A stretch of 64,000 nt of DNA, from the NCBI RefSeq assembly GCF_018739885.1, contig NZ_JADOES010000007.1, forward strand, positions 88,300-152,299, read 5' to 3'. Below, piece after piece: positions 27,761-38,026 of the stretch. Below the pieces are notes generated by a model. That model saw only the letters and a list, made by a program, of their open reading frames with translations. It was not told the origin of the DNA and did no database searches. A program made the translations under genes and the position numbers. How positions within the stretch are numbered: position 1 is the stretch's first letter; the number at the start of each line of letters is the position of its first letter. The stretch comes from Leptothoe spongobia TAU-MAC 1115 (GTDB lineage Bacteria > Cyanobacteriota > Cyanobacteriia > Phormidesmidales > Phormidesmidaceae).

Positions 27761-29770
27761 TTAATTTAACTTCAACAAACTCCCGGCCACCTTTGTCATG
27801 CCCGAACACTGCACATTCACCGTGGCCTTCCCTTTCACATCCACCATCGAACCCTCTACCTTCGCCGTCGCATTCGCCTTCACATTCACCTGGGTCCCCG
27901 AAATGTCCACCCCAGTGTTACTCAAAACAATCTTGCTACTGCCCACCTTTAGCGTGATTTTAGTAGCTCCTGTTAAGGTGATTTCTCCCCCATTAATATT
28001 AATTTTCTCGCTTTTGCCACTCTTACCCGATTTCGCATTCAGGCTGCCAGTGGAGATAATATCCACCTTCTTCCCACTGTCATCCATCGAAATCTGATGA
28101 CCGCCCTTAGTCTTTAGATCGATTTTCTTATTCTTATCATCAAACTTCAGCTGATGACCGTCCTTAGTCTTCAGCTCTGTATACTTCTCAGTATCATTTA
28201 GATGCAGCTGATGCTTATCCACCGTCGTCAAATAAACGCCCTGCTTACTATCCCCCTTATCCTCTTCTACAAACTGCAGCGTATGGCCTAGACGAGTCTT
28301 CAAAGTTCTCAAACGAACCTTACCATTGACAATCGTCTCCTCAGTCTTCTCCGGTGGTGCATCCTTGCCATTCCACACCCCACCCAGAATATAAGGCCGA
28401 TGAATATCCCCATGTTCAAACGCCACCAGCACCTCATCATTAATCTCAGGTAGCCAGTCCAAACCTCGGGTGGGACCTGCTCCCACCGCAACCATCCGAG
28501 CCCAGTTACTCATATGGTCTTCCGTCAGTGTGGGCAGCTTCACCCGCACCCGGCCCCAACCTTTCGGATCTTTGTTATCAGCCACAATCCCCACCATCAG
28601 GGTTTGCCCCGGCTGCAGGGTATTGTTCGTCTCCAAGGTCTGCAACAGATCACCCCCGCGCAGTCCCCGCACCGAAAACTCAGTCTTGTAAATGCGCTCA
28701 TGCAACACATGACGAGTTTCGGTGACATAGTAGCTGCCACTGTAGCTACCCATGCCCGTCAGCTTAACCACCCGTCCCGGACGAATGGAGGGATCCCCTT
28801 CGCTACGAGCATCAGCCTGGATAAACTCTCCACCCACTTCGTCATAGAGAGCTTGAGCCATGGCCTTTGCCTCTGTCGCCTGGGAAATCGGCTGATCCAC
28901 CATCACCAATGTCGGTGTTTTCGGCTTACCATCAAAAACACTGACCGTCTTACTGCCGTCACCGTTATCTGTATCCGTCAGAACCTGCTTGGCTTTACTA
29001 ATAGTCTCAGCAATCACTTCTTTGCGACTATAGTCCCAGCCACGCACCTCCACACTCTTTACCTGATCAGCACTGCTCACCCGCACCCGAAAACTATGGA
29101 TATCCTGCAGCCACTCCAAGGACAGGGTGCTGTCCTTGGTGGGCTTACGAAAGTTGAGCTTGCCATCTTGAACAAATAGCTCAAAGCCATGGCGCGCCGC
29201 CCGCTCCCGCAAAAACTCCATATTTGTTTGGTTCTGCTGAAACACATAGCCACTGGAGCCACCAATATCTCCATAACCATAGGGACCACCGGTAGAATCG
29301 ACCTTGCCAACAGAGATACCCACCTCCGAGGCAATAGATTTAACAATGTCAGAATCCGTTTTATTTTGAAATGAGCGGCTATGTCGTCCCCGATGCAACC
29401 GATGAGACGCATCATACCCACGCACAATAATAGGAGCCTGGGCCTCAGTCGTAAAATGAGTTTCAATAGCCGTGATCTCTCCCTTGATCACATTGCCTTT
29501 GTTCTCTTCATCAAACTCATCCGACTCAGTAGTACTGGCCGCAAAGCCAATTTCAATGGACTTGCCAATCTCAAACAGCTTCTCGTGTTTCCAAACCTTA
29601 TAATTCTCTTCGCCACCGTAATAGTCATTTTGAATGACTATAGTAAACATCCCTGGCAGATGTAAGCTTTCCTCTACCACAATCTGCAAAAGATCTTCCA
29701 TTAGCTCACTAGAGGCAGCTTTGCCGTCGATCTTTAGCGTCGGTGTCGCGACAAATTTAGTGGCAGCCAT
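27761..29770 (-). CDS. VgrG/gpD-like spike protein of a contractile injection system
   Basis: A 669-residue protein matching the Afp8/Pvc8 spike. The N-terminal half is a gpD/VgrG-type hub (SDIVKSIASEVGISVGKVDS, QTNMEFLRERAARHGFELFV). An OB-fold follows (VGIVADNKDPKGWGRVRVKLP, WARMVAVGAG, EVLVAFEHGDIHRPYILGGV). The C-terminus is repetitive beta-helix (KLRT..KGGHQISMDDSGKKVDI). It forms the trimeric puncturing spike under the tube, and the PAAR-like gene directly follows. Confidence 0.95.
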   Translation of the reverse strand: MAATKFVATPTLKIDGKAASSELMEDLLQIVVEESLHLPGMFTIVIQNDYYGGEENYKVWKHEKLFEIGKSIEIGFAASTTESDEFDEENKGNVIKGEITAIETHFTTEAQAPIIVRGYDASHRLHRGRHSRSFQNKTDSDIVKSIASEVGISVGKVDSTGGPYGYGDIGGSSGYVFQQNQTNMEFLRERAARHGFELFVQDGKLNFRKPTKDSTLSLEWLQDIHSFRVRVSSADQVKSVEVRGWDYSRKEVIAETISKAKQVLTDTDNGDGSKTVSVFDGKPKTPTLVMVDQPISQATEAKAMAQALYDEVGGEFIQADARSEGDPSIRPGRVVKLTGMGSYSGSYYVTETRHVLHERIYKTEFSVRGLRGGDLLQTLETNNTLQPGQTLMVGIVADNKDPKGWGRVRVKLPTLTEDHMSNWARMVAVGAGPTRGLDWLPEINDEVLVAFEHGDIHRPYILGGVWNGKDAPPEKTEETIVNGKVRLRTLKTRLGHTLQFVEEDKGDSKQGVYLTTVDKHQLHLNDTEKYTELKTKDGHQLKFDDKNKKIDLKTKGGHQISMDDSGKKVDIISTGSLNAKSGKSGKSEKININGGEITLTGATKITLKVGSSKIVLSNTGVDISGTQVNVKANATAKVEGSMVDVKGKATVNVQCSGMTKVAGSLLKLN

Positions 29771-29946
29771 GCATTAGCATCTTACAAATCAAACTTGATT
29801 GTAATAGCGTTGTGTTTGGAGAACATGGAGGTAATCACGGGTCTCTTGGTATGTCAAATTATTACCATTGCGTATTTTCACACAATCTCCAGTGGGCACT
29901 GAGTTTTAAACTCGGCGTAGGCTGAGCCATACAACCAGTCCTACCA

Positions 29947-30420
29947 TTAAGGCCTCGACGGTGTACCCGTATTTCCCGAACTACTAGTCTCTCCAATTTC
30001 CTGCAACGTAACATCCACCGATGCTCGTACAGGCGTTCCATCGGGTAAAAACATCGTTAGTTTATAGGTCAATGACTGCACAAAACAACGTAAATATTCT
30101 TGTTTTCCCCACGTAAAAATATACATAGGAGGACGCTCAGAACTATCCAGAAACTCAACGGCCTGGCGAAAATATTCGACATGCTTATCGAGTACATTCT
30201 CGCCCGTTTCATAGGTATCAAAGATCAACCCACCAATTGTAATGTTGTAGGGATCGGGTGAACCAAAGCTAACCTTAGGGACACCGTCATCTGTGCGGGC
30301 TCCACCACAGGAGTTAAGGTTCATCTTACGCGTAAAACTTAACTCAGTTGGGTTAAACATAAACTCAATATTGCTACCACCGCCTTGGGCAATGAGTTTA
30401 GCTTTTACAAATTTACTCAT
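29947..30420 (-). CDS. Afp7-like tube-initiator/hub protein, short form
   Basis: A 157-residue protein with the N-terminal domain of Afp7/Pvc7-type CIS tube proteins: IEFMFNPTELSFTRK, FDTYETGENV and ASVDVTLQEIGE are recognisable. Many relatives add a C-terminal LysM domain (like T4 gp53). Here the protein ends in a short Ser/Thr/Pro tail with no LysM. It probably sits in the baseplate between tube and spike. Confidence 0.88.
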   Translation of the reverse strand: MSKFVKAKLIAQGGGSNIEFMFNPTELSFTRKMNLNSCGGARTDDGVPKVSFGSPDPYNITIGGLIFDTYETGENVLDKHVEYFRQAVEFLDSSERPPMYIFTWGKQEYLRCFVQSLTYKLTMFLPDGTPVRASVDVTLQEIGETSSSGNTGTPSRP

Positions 30421-30451
30421 GGATCAACTTAACAATTAAAATCTAGTTGAG

Positions 30452-33400
30452 TTATCGGGGATATTTAGGTCCTCGTCGTTCTTGTTCTAGGGAGAGCCGC
30501 TGACGCAACAAACTATAAACTTCCTGAACGAGCAGCTCTAGGTACTGACTGTAGTTATGATTGGTATCTTGTTCTTCATTACTGGACGAGTTAGCATCAG
30601 AATCAGTGGCAGAATCATCTTTACAAGCCTGGATAATGGTTGGTTTTGTTGAAGCCGCCGGACTTGCCATCTGACGTTGAACAGTGACCGTAGCTGGCTG
30701 GGTTACTTTGACAGTTGGGGATGATTGTTTAGGTTTTGGGGGTGATTTCGAAGTAGATTTGCTGTTATCAGTTGACGGTTTAGGAGTCGTTGACTTAGCT
30801 GATGTCTGGTCTGATGTCCTGCCGCTCTGTAGATGGGTGACTAGGCCTTCTAAGTTAGACCAAGCACTAGGAATGCTGCCAGGGTCCTGCTGTCGTTGAA
30901 TGTTAGTGTCATTTGCAATTGTAGAAGACTGGTTAGCACTATTGTCAAAGTTTTGCTGAGCCTGAATGTTAGCGTTATTTTCAGACTCAAAAACCTGGCT
31001 AGGAGGGCTACCAGTGTCTAGCTGTCGTTGAATGTTAGTGGCATTTTCAGACTCAGAAACTTGGCTAGGAAGATCGCCAGTGTCTAGCTGTCGTTGAGCG
31101 TTAGTAGCATTTTCAATGCTAGAAACCTGGCCAGGAATATTGCTAGAATTTGGTTGTTGCTGAATGTTAACGTCATTTTTAGACTCAGAAACCTGACTAG
31201 GAAGGTCACCGATGGCTGGCTGTCGTTGAATGTTAGTGGCATTTTCAATGCTAGAAACCTGGCTAGGAATATTGCCAGAATTTAGTTGTTGCTGAATATT
31301 AGCGTTGTTATTTCCAAATTTGGAAACCTGCCTAGGAGAGCCACCAGAGTCTAGCTGTTGATGACTATTAGGATCATTTTCAGACTCAGAAACCTGGCGC
31401 TGAATTGTAGCAGGATTACTCATTGAAGAGTTTGAGGAGTTTATCGCTGCTGTTATATCACTGTTTCTGTCTTGCTCAACATTTGTATTAACTTGTTGAA
31501 AGTTAGCCGTCAAACCAGCGACTGCCCCATCGAGGTTAGACCACTCGTTGGGAATATCCTGACGTTGAACTGTGTTCGGTTGAGTCCTCCCATGGGCAGT
31601 CACCTCAGTTTGCAACGATGGCAACGGCTTCAGCACCCCCAATGGTTTCAAAACCCTTGGCAATTGCCTACTATTGGAGACTCCTGATGTCCCACGGAGT
31701 AAACCTGTTTCGAGTGGTGCAGATAACTTTTGCACACTATCGCTATCAGGCAACCGTTGTAAGGATGTCGCAGGGTCTGTCGAACTGCGTTGAATCGATC
31801 TCGCAGCCAAGTTTACATGGGATAACGGCTCAATATTGGCAGAAGCTGTTTGCTCGGGAATAGGATTTGATTGATTCTTAGCAAGATCAGCCTGTGGCTC
31901 AGACACTTGCTGTATGGCTGAAGCGTCAGTTTCTGTAATTGGCGGTGGGAAGTCTGCGGCTAGCGCTGATGGCGGCTCTGTATGGGAGGGCGTCTGATTT
32001 GATAGAGGTCGCTCTAGAGTCGGATCTGATCGATTCTCATTAAGATTATCCCATTGCTCAGACACTCGCTGTATAGTTGATGGAGAATCAGGTATTCCAA
32101 TGGATTGCGGTAAGTCTGCGGCTAGCGCTGATGAGGGCTCTGTATGGGAAAACTGATTCTGATTTGATAGAGGTCGTTCCCCAGGTGGAGTGTCGTCTTC
32201 AGCCAAAGTATTTGAAGCACGTTGAATGGTAGGTTCAGATCGCTCTTGATGGGTGATTGCTGAATCTGACGGACCTGATTCCCCAGAAAAAGACTCTTGG
32301 GACTGTTGAAATGTGTTTGAAAAGTTGACTAACCCATCACTAGAAATATCCTCACCAACAGATTCCGCTTTCTGGACATTTGAAGCTATCTGATTCTCGG
32401 TAATGTCTGATAAGCGCTGCATTACGTTCCCAGAGTTTGCATTCACTGCCAACCCAGCACCAGGTGAATGGACTTTAGGGTGCACTCCCTGTGTTTGGGG
32501 CGTGTTTAAGGAAGGGGCTAATATATCCGATTCATTCTCAGAGGAAACTGTGGTGGGTAACGCACCATCTGATGAGCGTTGAACTTTAGCAACAGAGTCT
32601 GACAAATCGTTACCCGTAGACTCTGACAGAGATTCTCTGAGAGGGATGTGTTCTGACGTGGTACCTGACGAGTGCTGTACTGTTGGAGCAACGTCTGAAG
32701 ATACTTGCTGGTCAGAGGTCGGTATCTGAACAGGAGAGTCGATGTTTTGTCGTTGCAGTGTATTTGAACCACCTAATGACGGATCAGATACCTTTGCGAA
32801 GGGTTCTATATTGTAAGCGGTATCATCTGGCGATCGCTGTAATGCAGCAGTTGAATCTGTAACAAACTCATTACCTGACTCAGACCGTTGGTCTTGCAAA
32901 TTTGCTTGATCCGTTGTCATCTCTGGCAGGCGTTGTACTGTTGAGTCAGTAACGGAAAACACCTCCATACTAGAGTCAGTTGCCTGAATTTTAGAGTTAA
33001 TTTCCCGTTTCGGATCTGGTGAACCGCTTACTTGCTTGCTTGGGTTATTTTGAGTGGCTAGAGACTTATTAGTAACTGTTCGTTGAATTTCGCTAGAAAC
33101 CGGCTCATGGCTATGGTATAAGGCATCGTCAATAATCTTGGGTTGATCTGTAACCGAGGCATGATTTGTGATAGCCGATTCGGTTGCGCTCACTTCAGTA
33201 ACAGGCTGAATAGTCTCTAAGCCTGGCTGAAGATTTTCTAAATCTGACTGATTTGGTTGTAAGTCAAGAACCCGTTGAACATTCCCTCGGGGGGATTCGG
33301 CAACGTGACGTTGAATTGATGGATTGGACCGGTCTGTAGAACTTACATCGGTGTTAGCAGGCCAGGGTTGAGACTGTGGTTCAGGGCGAGTTTCAGCAAA

Positions 33401-36400
33401 CGTTACTGGTTTAGAAGATGTCTTACTTTGATCAGTCTTATGCTGAGTAGTGAAAGCCTCATTAGTCGAAGTTTTTTCACTTGAAAGTGATTGATAAAGT
33501 GATTGATTCTCAGACGACGACTGCTTGTCTAAAGAAGATGACGTGTTTATGTCAGAAGTATCTGCAACTTTTTGAACGTCTGGAGCAGAGAATTCTTGAC
33601 GAATAGCTGGCTGACTTAAAGCACTCGTTGCCTCTGAGGACTGATCCTCAAATAACGACTGCACGTCTAAAGAGTTTGAAGTATCGATGTCAGAGGTCTC
33701 TGCATTTTTCTGAACGTCTGGAGCAGAGAATTCTTGACGAATAGCTGGCTGACTTAAAGCACTCGTTGCCTCTGAGGATGGAACTTGCTCACGTTGAATT
33801 GTCTCGGACAGGTTCTCTGGTGTATCAGATATCTCTTTTGATGAATTTGAGATCGATGAGTTTGAGGTATCTGTCGCGGAAGCCGATACCTGCTGTACCT
33901 CTGGATCAAGACCTGACTGCTGCGACTTTAACTCAATAGGCTGACTGGCTCCTGACGGCATTAAGTTTGATTGGGGCGATTCAACAACATCGCGTTGTAC
34001 AGGGGGAGTAGAGGTATCCGTAACTTTTTGAATTTCTGGAGCAGAAAACTCTTGGTTAGTGACTGGCTGACTTAAAGCACTAGAGGTCTCCGAGGAAAGA
34101 GCTTGTTGATGTTGAATTGTCTCGGATAGGTTTTTCTGTGAGCTGGATGTCTCTTCTAGGGTGGGGGATATATCTGGAAAGGGCTCTGATATCTGCTGTA
34201 CATTCGTTCCAAGCGTTGAAGGTTGAATGGTGCTGGTCTGAGAGGATGGTCCAGGTAAATCAGGCTGATGCTGCAGGGAACCTGATGAAACTGTTCCATT
34301 CAGTTCATCAGGGACATTTCTTTCAGAGGCAACAGTCTGACGCTGTAATGTGTCGGATGTACTAGATGCTAGAGAAGCCTCAGATACTTCTCTAGGGGGA
34401 CTCGTTTGCTCAGAAGCAGGCTGTATTTTGACTGCTTGATCGCTCGATATATTAGTACCTGTATCAGACTGATTTTGGGAAGTATTAGCCGCTTGAGATA
34501 AGTCGACCTGGCTAGGGTTAATTTGCTCAGAAACAGGCTGTATTTTGACTGCTTGATCGCTCGGTACATTAGTACCTGTATCAGGCTGATTTTGGACAGA
34601 TTCATCAGTTACAGATAAAGCCTGGGCTACGTCTAAAGTGGGAGGGGTAGACGAGCTAGATGACTGTATAGAATCTGACGAACTTACTGATATTTCAGGG
34701 CTTTGGGAAGATGATGAAAGATCAGCTGATGTCTGGTCTTCAGTGGAAGTTACTGCATCAGGTTCGGCAGTAGTCTTTTGTAGACTTGGTGCTAAAGGCA
34801 CAGCCAATTGCTCTGGTGCGAGACTGGTTGTGGACTGTATTGTTGCTGCTGTCTGAGGTTGAGGGATTGCTGATGAATCACTCAATCGCTGAATAGATTG
34901 GGACGTTTCAGATGAGTCTGGTAGCCCCGCTGAAGTGATTGAAGCTGTCTCATCATTGACAACAAGCTGAGATTCTAAGGGTGCTTGATCCTCATAAACT
35001 GATGCTTTAGAAGCCGAGCCTGCAGGAGTATGGTCAGAATTGGTAGCTCGCTGAACAACCGAAGCTTGACTTGATGATTCAGATTCAAACTGGGTTGGTT
35101 GAGTCAGAGATTCAGTAAAGGCAGTTTCATCATCCGATGCATCTGGTAACCGCTGAATAGGTAAGGACTGAATAGGCGTTTGTAGTGCAGCCGTTAGGTC
35201 CTCTTTATTGTTGGTATCAGAGGTAACCTGGGTGGAAGATTGATGGGTAGAGTCTGTCTGGCCAGGGGAAGATGGGGTTAACGCCGTTGGTTGAGTAAAC
35301 TCTGTCTGACTAGGGGAAGATGGGGTTAACGCCGTTGGCTGAGTGAAATCAGCCACTCTTTGGATGTCTTCTACTGAATTAGAAGTAGATTGAGCCTCAC
35401 TCACACTTTCGATCAGCTCAGTTTCGACCAGCTCAGTTTTTGAAGCGATGTTAGGCGTGAACTGAGCTGTATCAATCTGTTCCTGAGTATCTACTAGCTC
35501 GGCAATGCTGTCGCTATCATTAGAATCTACCGTAGACCGTTGAACAGAGGCCGTTGGATCGGACGGCGTTATTGGCAATGCCGCCACATTATCCAATGAC
35601 TCACCCTTATCTAGAATCGTATCTGTATTGTTAGACTGGACGAAGGCTGATGATGAATCTACAGATAATGAATTGTCGTGATTAGCAGGGATATTGGTTG
35701 TCTTGCTTGCACTGACAGATCGCTGAACATCAATACCAGCAAGAGTTTTATCGATATTTTGGGATGGTGGCGGGCTCTGCTCGAAGGCAGGTTGGGATTG
35801 AGGTTGGATATTTTCTAAATTGTTTGAGAACAGATTGGATTGAGCGGCTCCTTGGGGGATATCTAATGCTTTCTGGATATTAGTATCAGTTGAAGTTAAC
35901 TGATTAGAGGATGCGATCGCTTGATCTGAAGCTGACCGAATCTCATCTGAAGTAGAAGGTTGAAGCGATGTCTTCCCCTCAGTATCAGGCAGTTGCTCAA
36001 GGGAAATATTGTTCTGATTAGCAGCTCGTTGGCTCGATAAAGACGACTCCGAAACAGAGGGTGCCAATGGTACCGACTGAGACAATTCGGCAGCACGTTG
36101 CACAACTGATTCAGCAACAGGTTGAGTACTCTCTGGACTTTGGGCAGGGACTATGGACGCACTGGTATGATACGAATCTGCTATTGAGGGTTGAGCATCA
36201 TCAATAGCAGATTGAGCTGAAGTCCGTTGAACTGATTCAGCTGAGTTAAGCACGTCTGAAACATGACTCAATTCCTGATTTTGTTGAGAATCACTTGAGG
36301 CGTTGGAGTCATGGGTAACCAATTTTGGCAGCTGAGATTCATCAGCGGTCCGCTGAACTGATGCAGCTAAATCAGGAGCGATTTGATCATCACTCAGTCT

Positions 36401-38014
36401 CTCATTAGAAGTAGCCTCTGACGGATCAGGGGAGAGCGGCTGTTGAGCCGCTGATAACGGCGTCCTTTCAGAATGAGCTTCATCCTCCAAACTCTGAGAC
36501 CTTTGAACCTCAGGATAAGAACCCTGATTATCTAACTCACTATTATCGATATTAGCCGCATCCCTAGCAGCAAGATCGGACTGCCGTTGGACCTGATCCG
36601 AGTTGGCCGATATCGGCCTTGATGATGTTGGGCCTGATTCTAATGCAGTTTGGATTTCGGGTAGCTCTACTGAACTAGAAGCAAATAGGGGAGACTGGTT
36701 TAATGAAGACTGCGATTCATCAGGATGAATGACATGATAAGATTTTTCATCACTTGTATTAACAGACTGTTCTAAGTTTGGACTATTTTGAGCAATTGTA
36801 CGTTGAACAGACTCACCCGTCTGAGGTATTGGATTTTCTGCCCGGTTGCCTGGGACTGCCGAAGTCGTCACGTCTTGCCAGCCTTGTACAGGAGCAGTTG
36901 AGTCACTTGCCTGTGCAACAGATTGAACCTCAATGGTTGGAGATGGACTTGAGGATACTGGGAGCTTAGCACTAACTTCTGACTGATGCCCTAAGTTAGT
37001 TGACTGCTCGACAATTTGATCGTGTTGATTGGTAGCGCGTTGAATCGAAGACGACGATTCTCGAAGGCTCTGATCGGTGACGCGTTGAGTCGAGAATGAC
37101 GATTCTTGAAGACTCTGATCGGTGACGCGTTGAGTCGAAGACGACGGTCCTCGAAGACTTTGATCCGTGGCGCGTTGAATCAAAGACGGCGATTCTTGAA
37201 GACTTTGATCGATGGCACGTTGAGTCGAAGATGACGATTTTTGAAGACTCTGATCCGTGGCGCGTTGAGTCGAAGACGACGGTTCTCGAAGACTCTGATC
37301 GGTGGTGCGTTGAATCGAAGACGACGGTTCTCGAAGACTCTGAATAGATTGGTTAATATCTGCTGAGGTCAGTCCAATCGGCGGCGGCTGAGGTAAAGCG
37401 GCTGTATCTGTTTCACGAATAGATGAGCCAGGGGGTGGGCTCACCGAGTGAACCGTATCGGTAACTGCCGCTGTTTCTATAGGTGTCTCAGGAACCGCTG
37501 TTGCAGGAGCTGGTTGTAAGCTGGGAGTAGACGGCTGGGGCTGGGTTACCTCAGGGGGGGCTGTGACCTGATTATCTAATGCTGGCAGCTGGGTTCCCCC
37601 CTGCTGAGGCAGCCCTTGATCTGTTGCCGTCTTTTCTGTCTCAGACGCGTTAGCCGCCTCAGGTTTAAAGTAACGTTGTAAACTCGTGCGAAATGGGGTG
37701 GTAGGTTTGGTTGAAACAGATTCTGCAGAATCTGGTAAAGATGTTTGCTGATTACTGGGTGTTTGAAACGCTGAGGCAGGTGCTGAAGGATCTAGTTTAC
37801 GAGCAACAATGTTGGTATCCGAGTTGGTATCTGAAGTGCTAGATTGTTGCTCATTGTCTAAGCCCTCTGGTGCAGGAACGGGAAAGCCCTGGGGATAAAA
37901 CGTTTTAAGGTCAAGTATCGATAAAGATGATGGACCCAGCCCACGTCGTTGTATCCAACTACCTAAGTTGCGAAATGAGCCTAGTGGAGTGTCATGTCCC
38001 AGGTGCTTGACCAT
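30452..38014 (-). CDS. giant Ser/Gln-rich low-complexity protein of the CIS cluster
   Basis: A single 2520-residue frame of unknown function between the tube-like protein (12 bases) and the Afp7-like protein. The N-terminus is ordered-looking (MVKHLGHDTPLGSFRNLGSW). The body is rich in Ser, Gln, Thr, Asp, Glu and Pro with almost no hydrophobic runs, hence probably disordered. More than 40 xQR motifs (mostly VQR, IQR or LQR, usually followed by a polar segment) occur along its length. A 15-residue tandem repeat and a 22-residue tandem repeat are present. The last 30 residues form a charged helix, YLELLVQEVYSLLRQRLSLE followed by QERRG. No membrane segment or tape-measure coiled coil is visible. 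Linker, baseplate tether or length-control roles are all guesses. Confidence 0.85.
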   Translation of the reverse strand: MVKHLGHDTPLGSFRNLGSWIQRRGLGPSSLSILDLKTFYPQGFPVPAPEGLDNEQQSSTSDTNSDTNIVARKLDPSAPASAFQTPSNQQTSLPDSAESVSTKPTTPFRTSLQRYFKPEAANASETEKTATDQGLPQQGGTQLPALDNQVTAPPEVTQPQPSTPSLQPAPATAVPETPIETAAVTDTVHSVSPPPGSSIRETDTAALPQPPPIGLTSADINQSIQSLREPSSSIQRTTDQSLREPSSSTQRATDQSLQKSSSSTQRAIDQSLQESPSLIQRATDQSLRGPSSSTQRVTDQSLQESSFSTQRVTDQSLRESSSSIQRATNQHDQIVEQSTNLGHQSEVSAKLPVSSSPSPTIEVQSVAQASDSTAPVQGWQDVTTSAVPGNRAENPIPQTGESVQRTIAQNSPNLEQSVNTSDEKSYHVIHPDESQSSLNQSPLFASSSVELPEIQTALESGPTSSRPISANSDQVQRQSDLAARDAANIDNSELDNQGSYPEVQRSQSLEDEAHSERTPLSAAQQPLSPDPSEATSNERLSDDQIAPDLAASVQRTADESQLPKLVTHDSNASSDSQQNQELSHVSDVLNSAESVQRTSAQSAIDDAQPSIADSYHTSASIVPAQSPESTQPVAESVVQRAAELSQSVPLAPSVSESSLSSQRAANQNNISLEQLPDTEGKTSLQPSTSDEIRSASDQAIASSNQLTSTDTNIQKALDIPQGAAQSNLFSNNLENIQPQSQPAFEQSPPPSQNIDKTLAGIDVQRSVSASKTTNIPANHDNSLSVDSSSAFVQSNNTDTILDKGESLDNVAALPITPSDPTASVQRSTVDSNDSDSIAELVDTQEQIDTAQFTPNIASKTELVETELIESVSEAQSTSNSVEDIQRVADFTQPTALTPSSPSQTEFTQPTALTPSSPGQTDSTHQSSTQVTSDTNNKEDLTAALQTPIQSLPIQRLPDASDDETAFTESLTQPTQFESESSSQASVVQRATNSDHTPAGSASKASVYEDQAPLESQLVVNDETASITSAGLPDSSETSQSIQRLSDSSAIPQPQTAATIQSTTSLAPEQLAVPLAPSLQKTTAEPDAVTSTEDQTSADLSSSSQSPEISVSSSDSIQSSSSSTPPTLDVAQALSVTDESVQNQPDTGTNVPSDQAVKIQPVSEQINPSQVDLSQAANTSQNQSDTGTNISSDQAVKIQPASEQTSPPREVSEASLASSTSDTLQRQTVASERNVPDELNGTVSSGSLQHQPDLPGPSSQTSTIQPSTLGTNVQQISEPFPDISPTLEETSSSQKNLSETIQHQQALSSETSSALSQPVTNQEFSAPEIQKVTDTSTPPVQRDVVESPQSNLMPSGASQPIELKSQQSGLDPEVQQVSASATDTSNSSISNSSKEISDTPENLSETIQREQVPSSEATSALSQPAIRQEFSAPDVQKNAETSDIDTSNSLDVQSLFEDQSSEATSALSQPAIRQEFSAPDVQKVADTSDINTSSSLDKQSSSENQSLYQSLSSEKTSTNEAFTTQHKTDQSKTSSKPVTFAETRPEPQSQPWPANTDVSSTDRSNPSIQRHVAESPRGNVQRVLDLQPNQSDLENLQPGLETIQPVTEVSATESAITNHASVTDQPKIIDDALYHSHEPVSSEIQRTVTNKSLATQNNPSKQVSGSPDPKREINSKIQATDSSMEVFSVTDSTVQRLPEMTTDQANLQDQRSESGNEFVTDSTAALQRSPDDTAYNIEPFAKVSDPSLGGSNTLQRQNIDSPVQIPTSDQQVSSDVAPTVQHSSGTTSEHIPLRESLSESTGNDLSDSVAKVQRSSDGALPTTVSSENESDILAPSLNTPQTQGVHPKVHSPGAGLAVNANSGNVMQRLSDITENQIASNVQKAESVGEDISSDGLVNFSNTFQQSQESFSGESGPSDSAITHQERSEPTIQRASNTLAEDDTPPGERPLSNQNQFSHTEPSSALAADLPQSIGIPDSPSTIQRVSEQWDNLNENRSDPTLERPLSNQTPSHTEPPSALAADFPPPITETDASAIQQVSEPQADLAKNQSNPIPEQTASANIEPLSHVNLAARSIQRSSTDPATSLQRLPDSDSVQKLSAPLETGLLRGTSGVSNSRQLPRVLKPLGVLKPLPSLQTEVTAHGRTQPNTVQRQDIPNEWSNLDGAVAGLTANFQQVNTNVEQDRNSDITAAINSSNSSMSNPATIQRQVSESENDPNSHQQLDSGGSPRQVSKFGNNNANIQQQLNSGNIPSQVSSIENATNIQRQPAIGDLPSQVSESKNDVNIQQQPNSSNIPGQVSSIENATNAQRQLDTGDLPSQVSESENATNIQRQLDTGSPPSQVFESENNANIQAQQNFDNSANQSSTIANDTNIQRQQDPGSIPSAWSNLEGLVTHLQSGRTSDQTSAKSTTPKPSTDNSKSTSKSPPKPKQSSPTVKVTQPATVTVQRQMASPAASTKPTIIQACKDDSATDSDANSSSNEEQDTNHNYSQYLELLVQEVYSLLRQRLSLEQERRGPKYPR
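30890..31410 (-). repeat. in-gene tandem repeat of about 66 bases
   Basis: About eight degenerate 22-codon units (QRQLDTGDLPSQVSESENAT plus two residues) lie near the C-terminus of the giant CIS protein. Some units are nearly identical at DNA level, so expansion is fairly recent. Confidence 0.8.
37026..37345 (-). repeat. in-gene tandem repeat of 45 bases, seven units
   Basis: Seven consecutive 15-codon units like SLREPSSSIQRTTDQ lie near the N-terminus of the giant CIS protein. Each unit contains one xQR motif, so the tandem expansion directly multiplies that motif. Confidence 0.88.
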
Positions 38015-38026
38015 ACTAAAAGCTGC

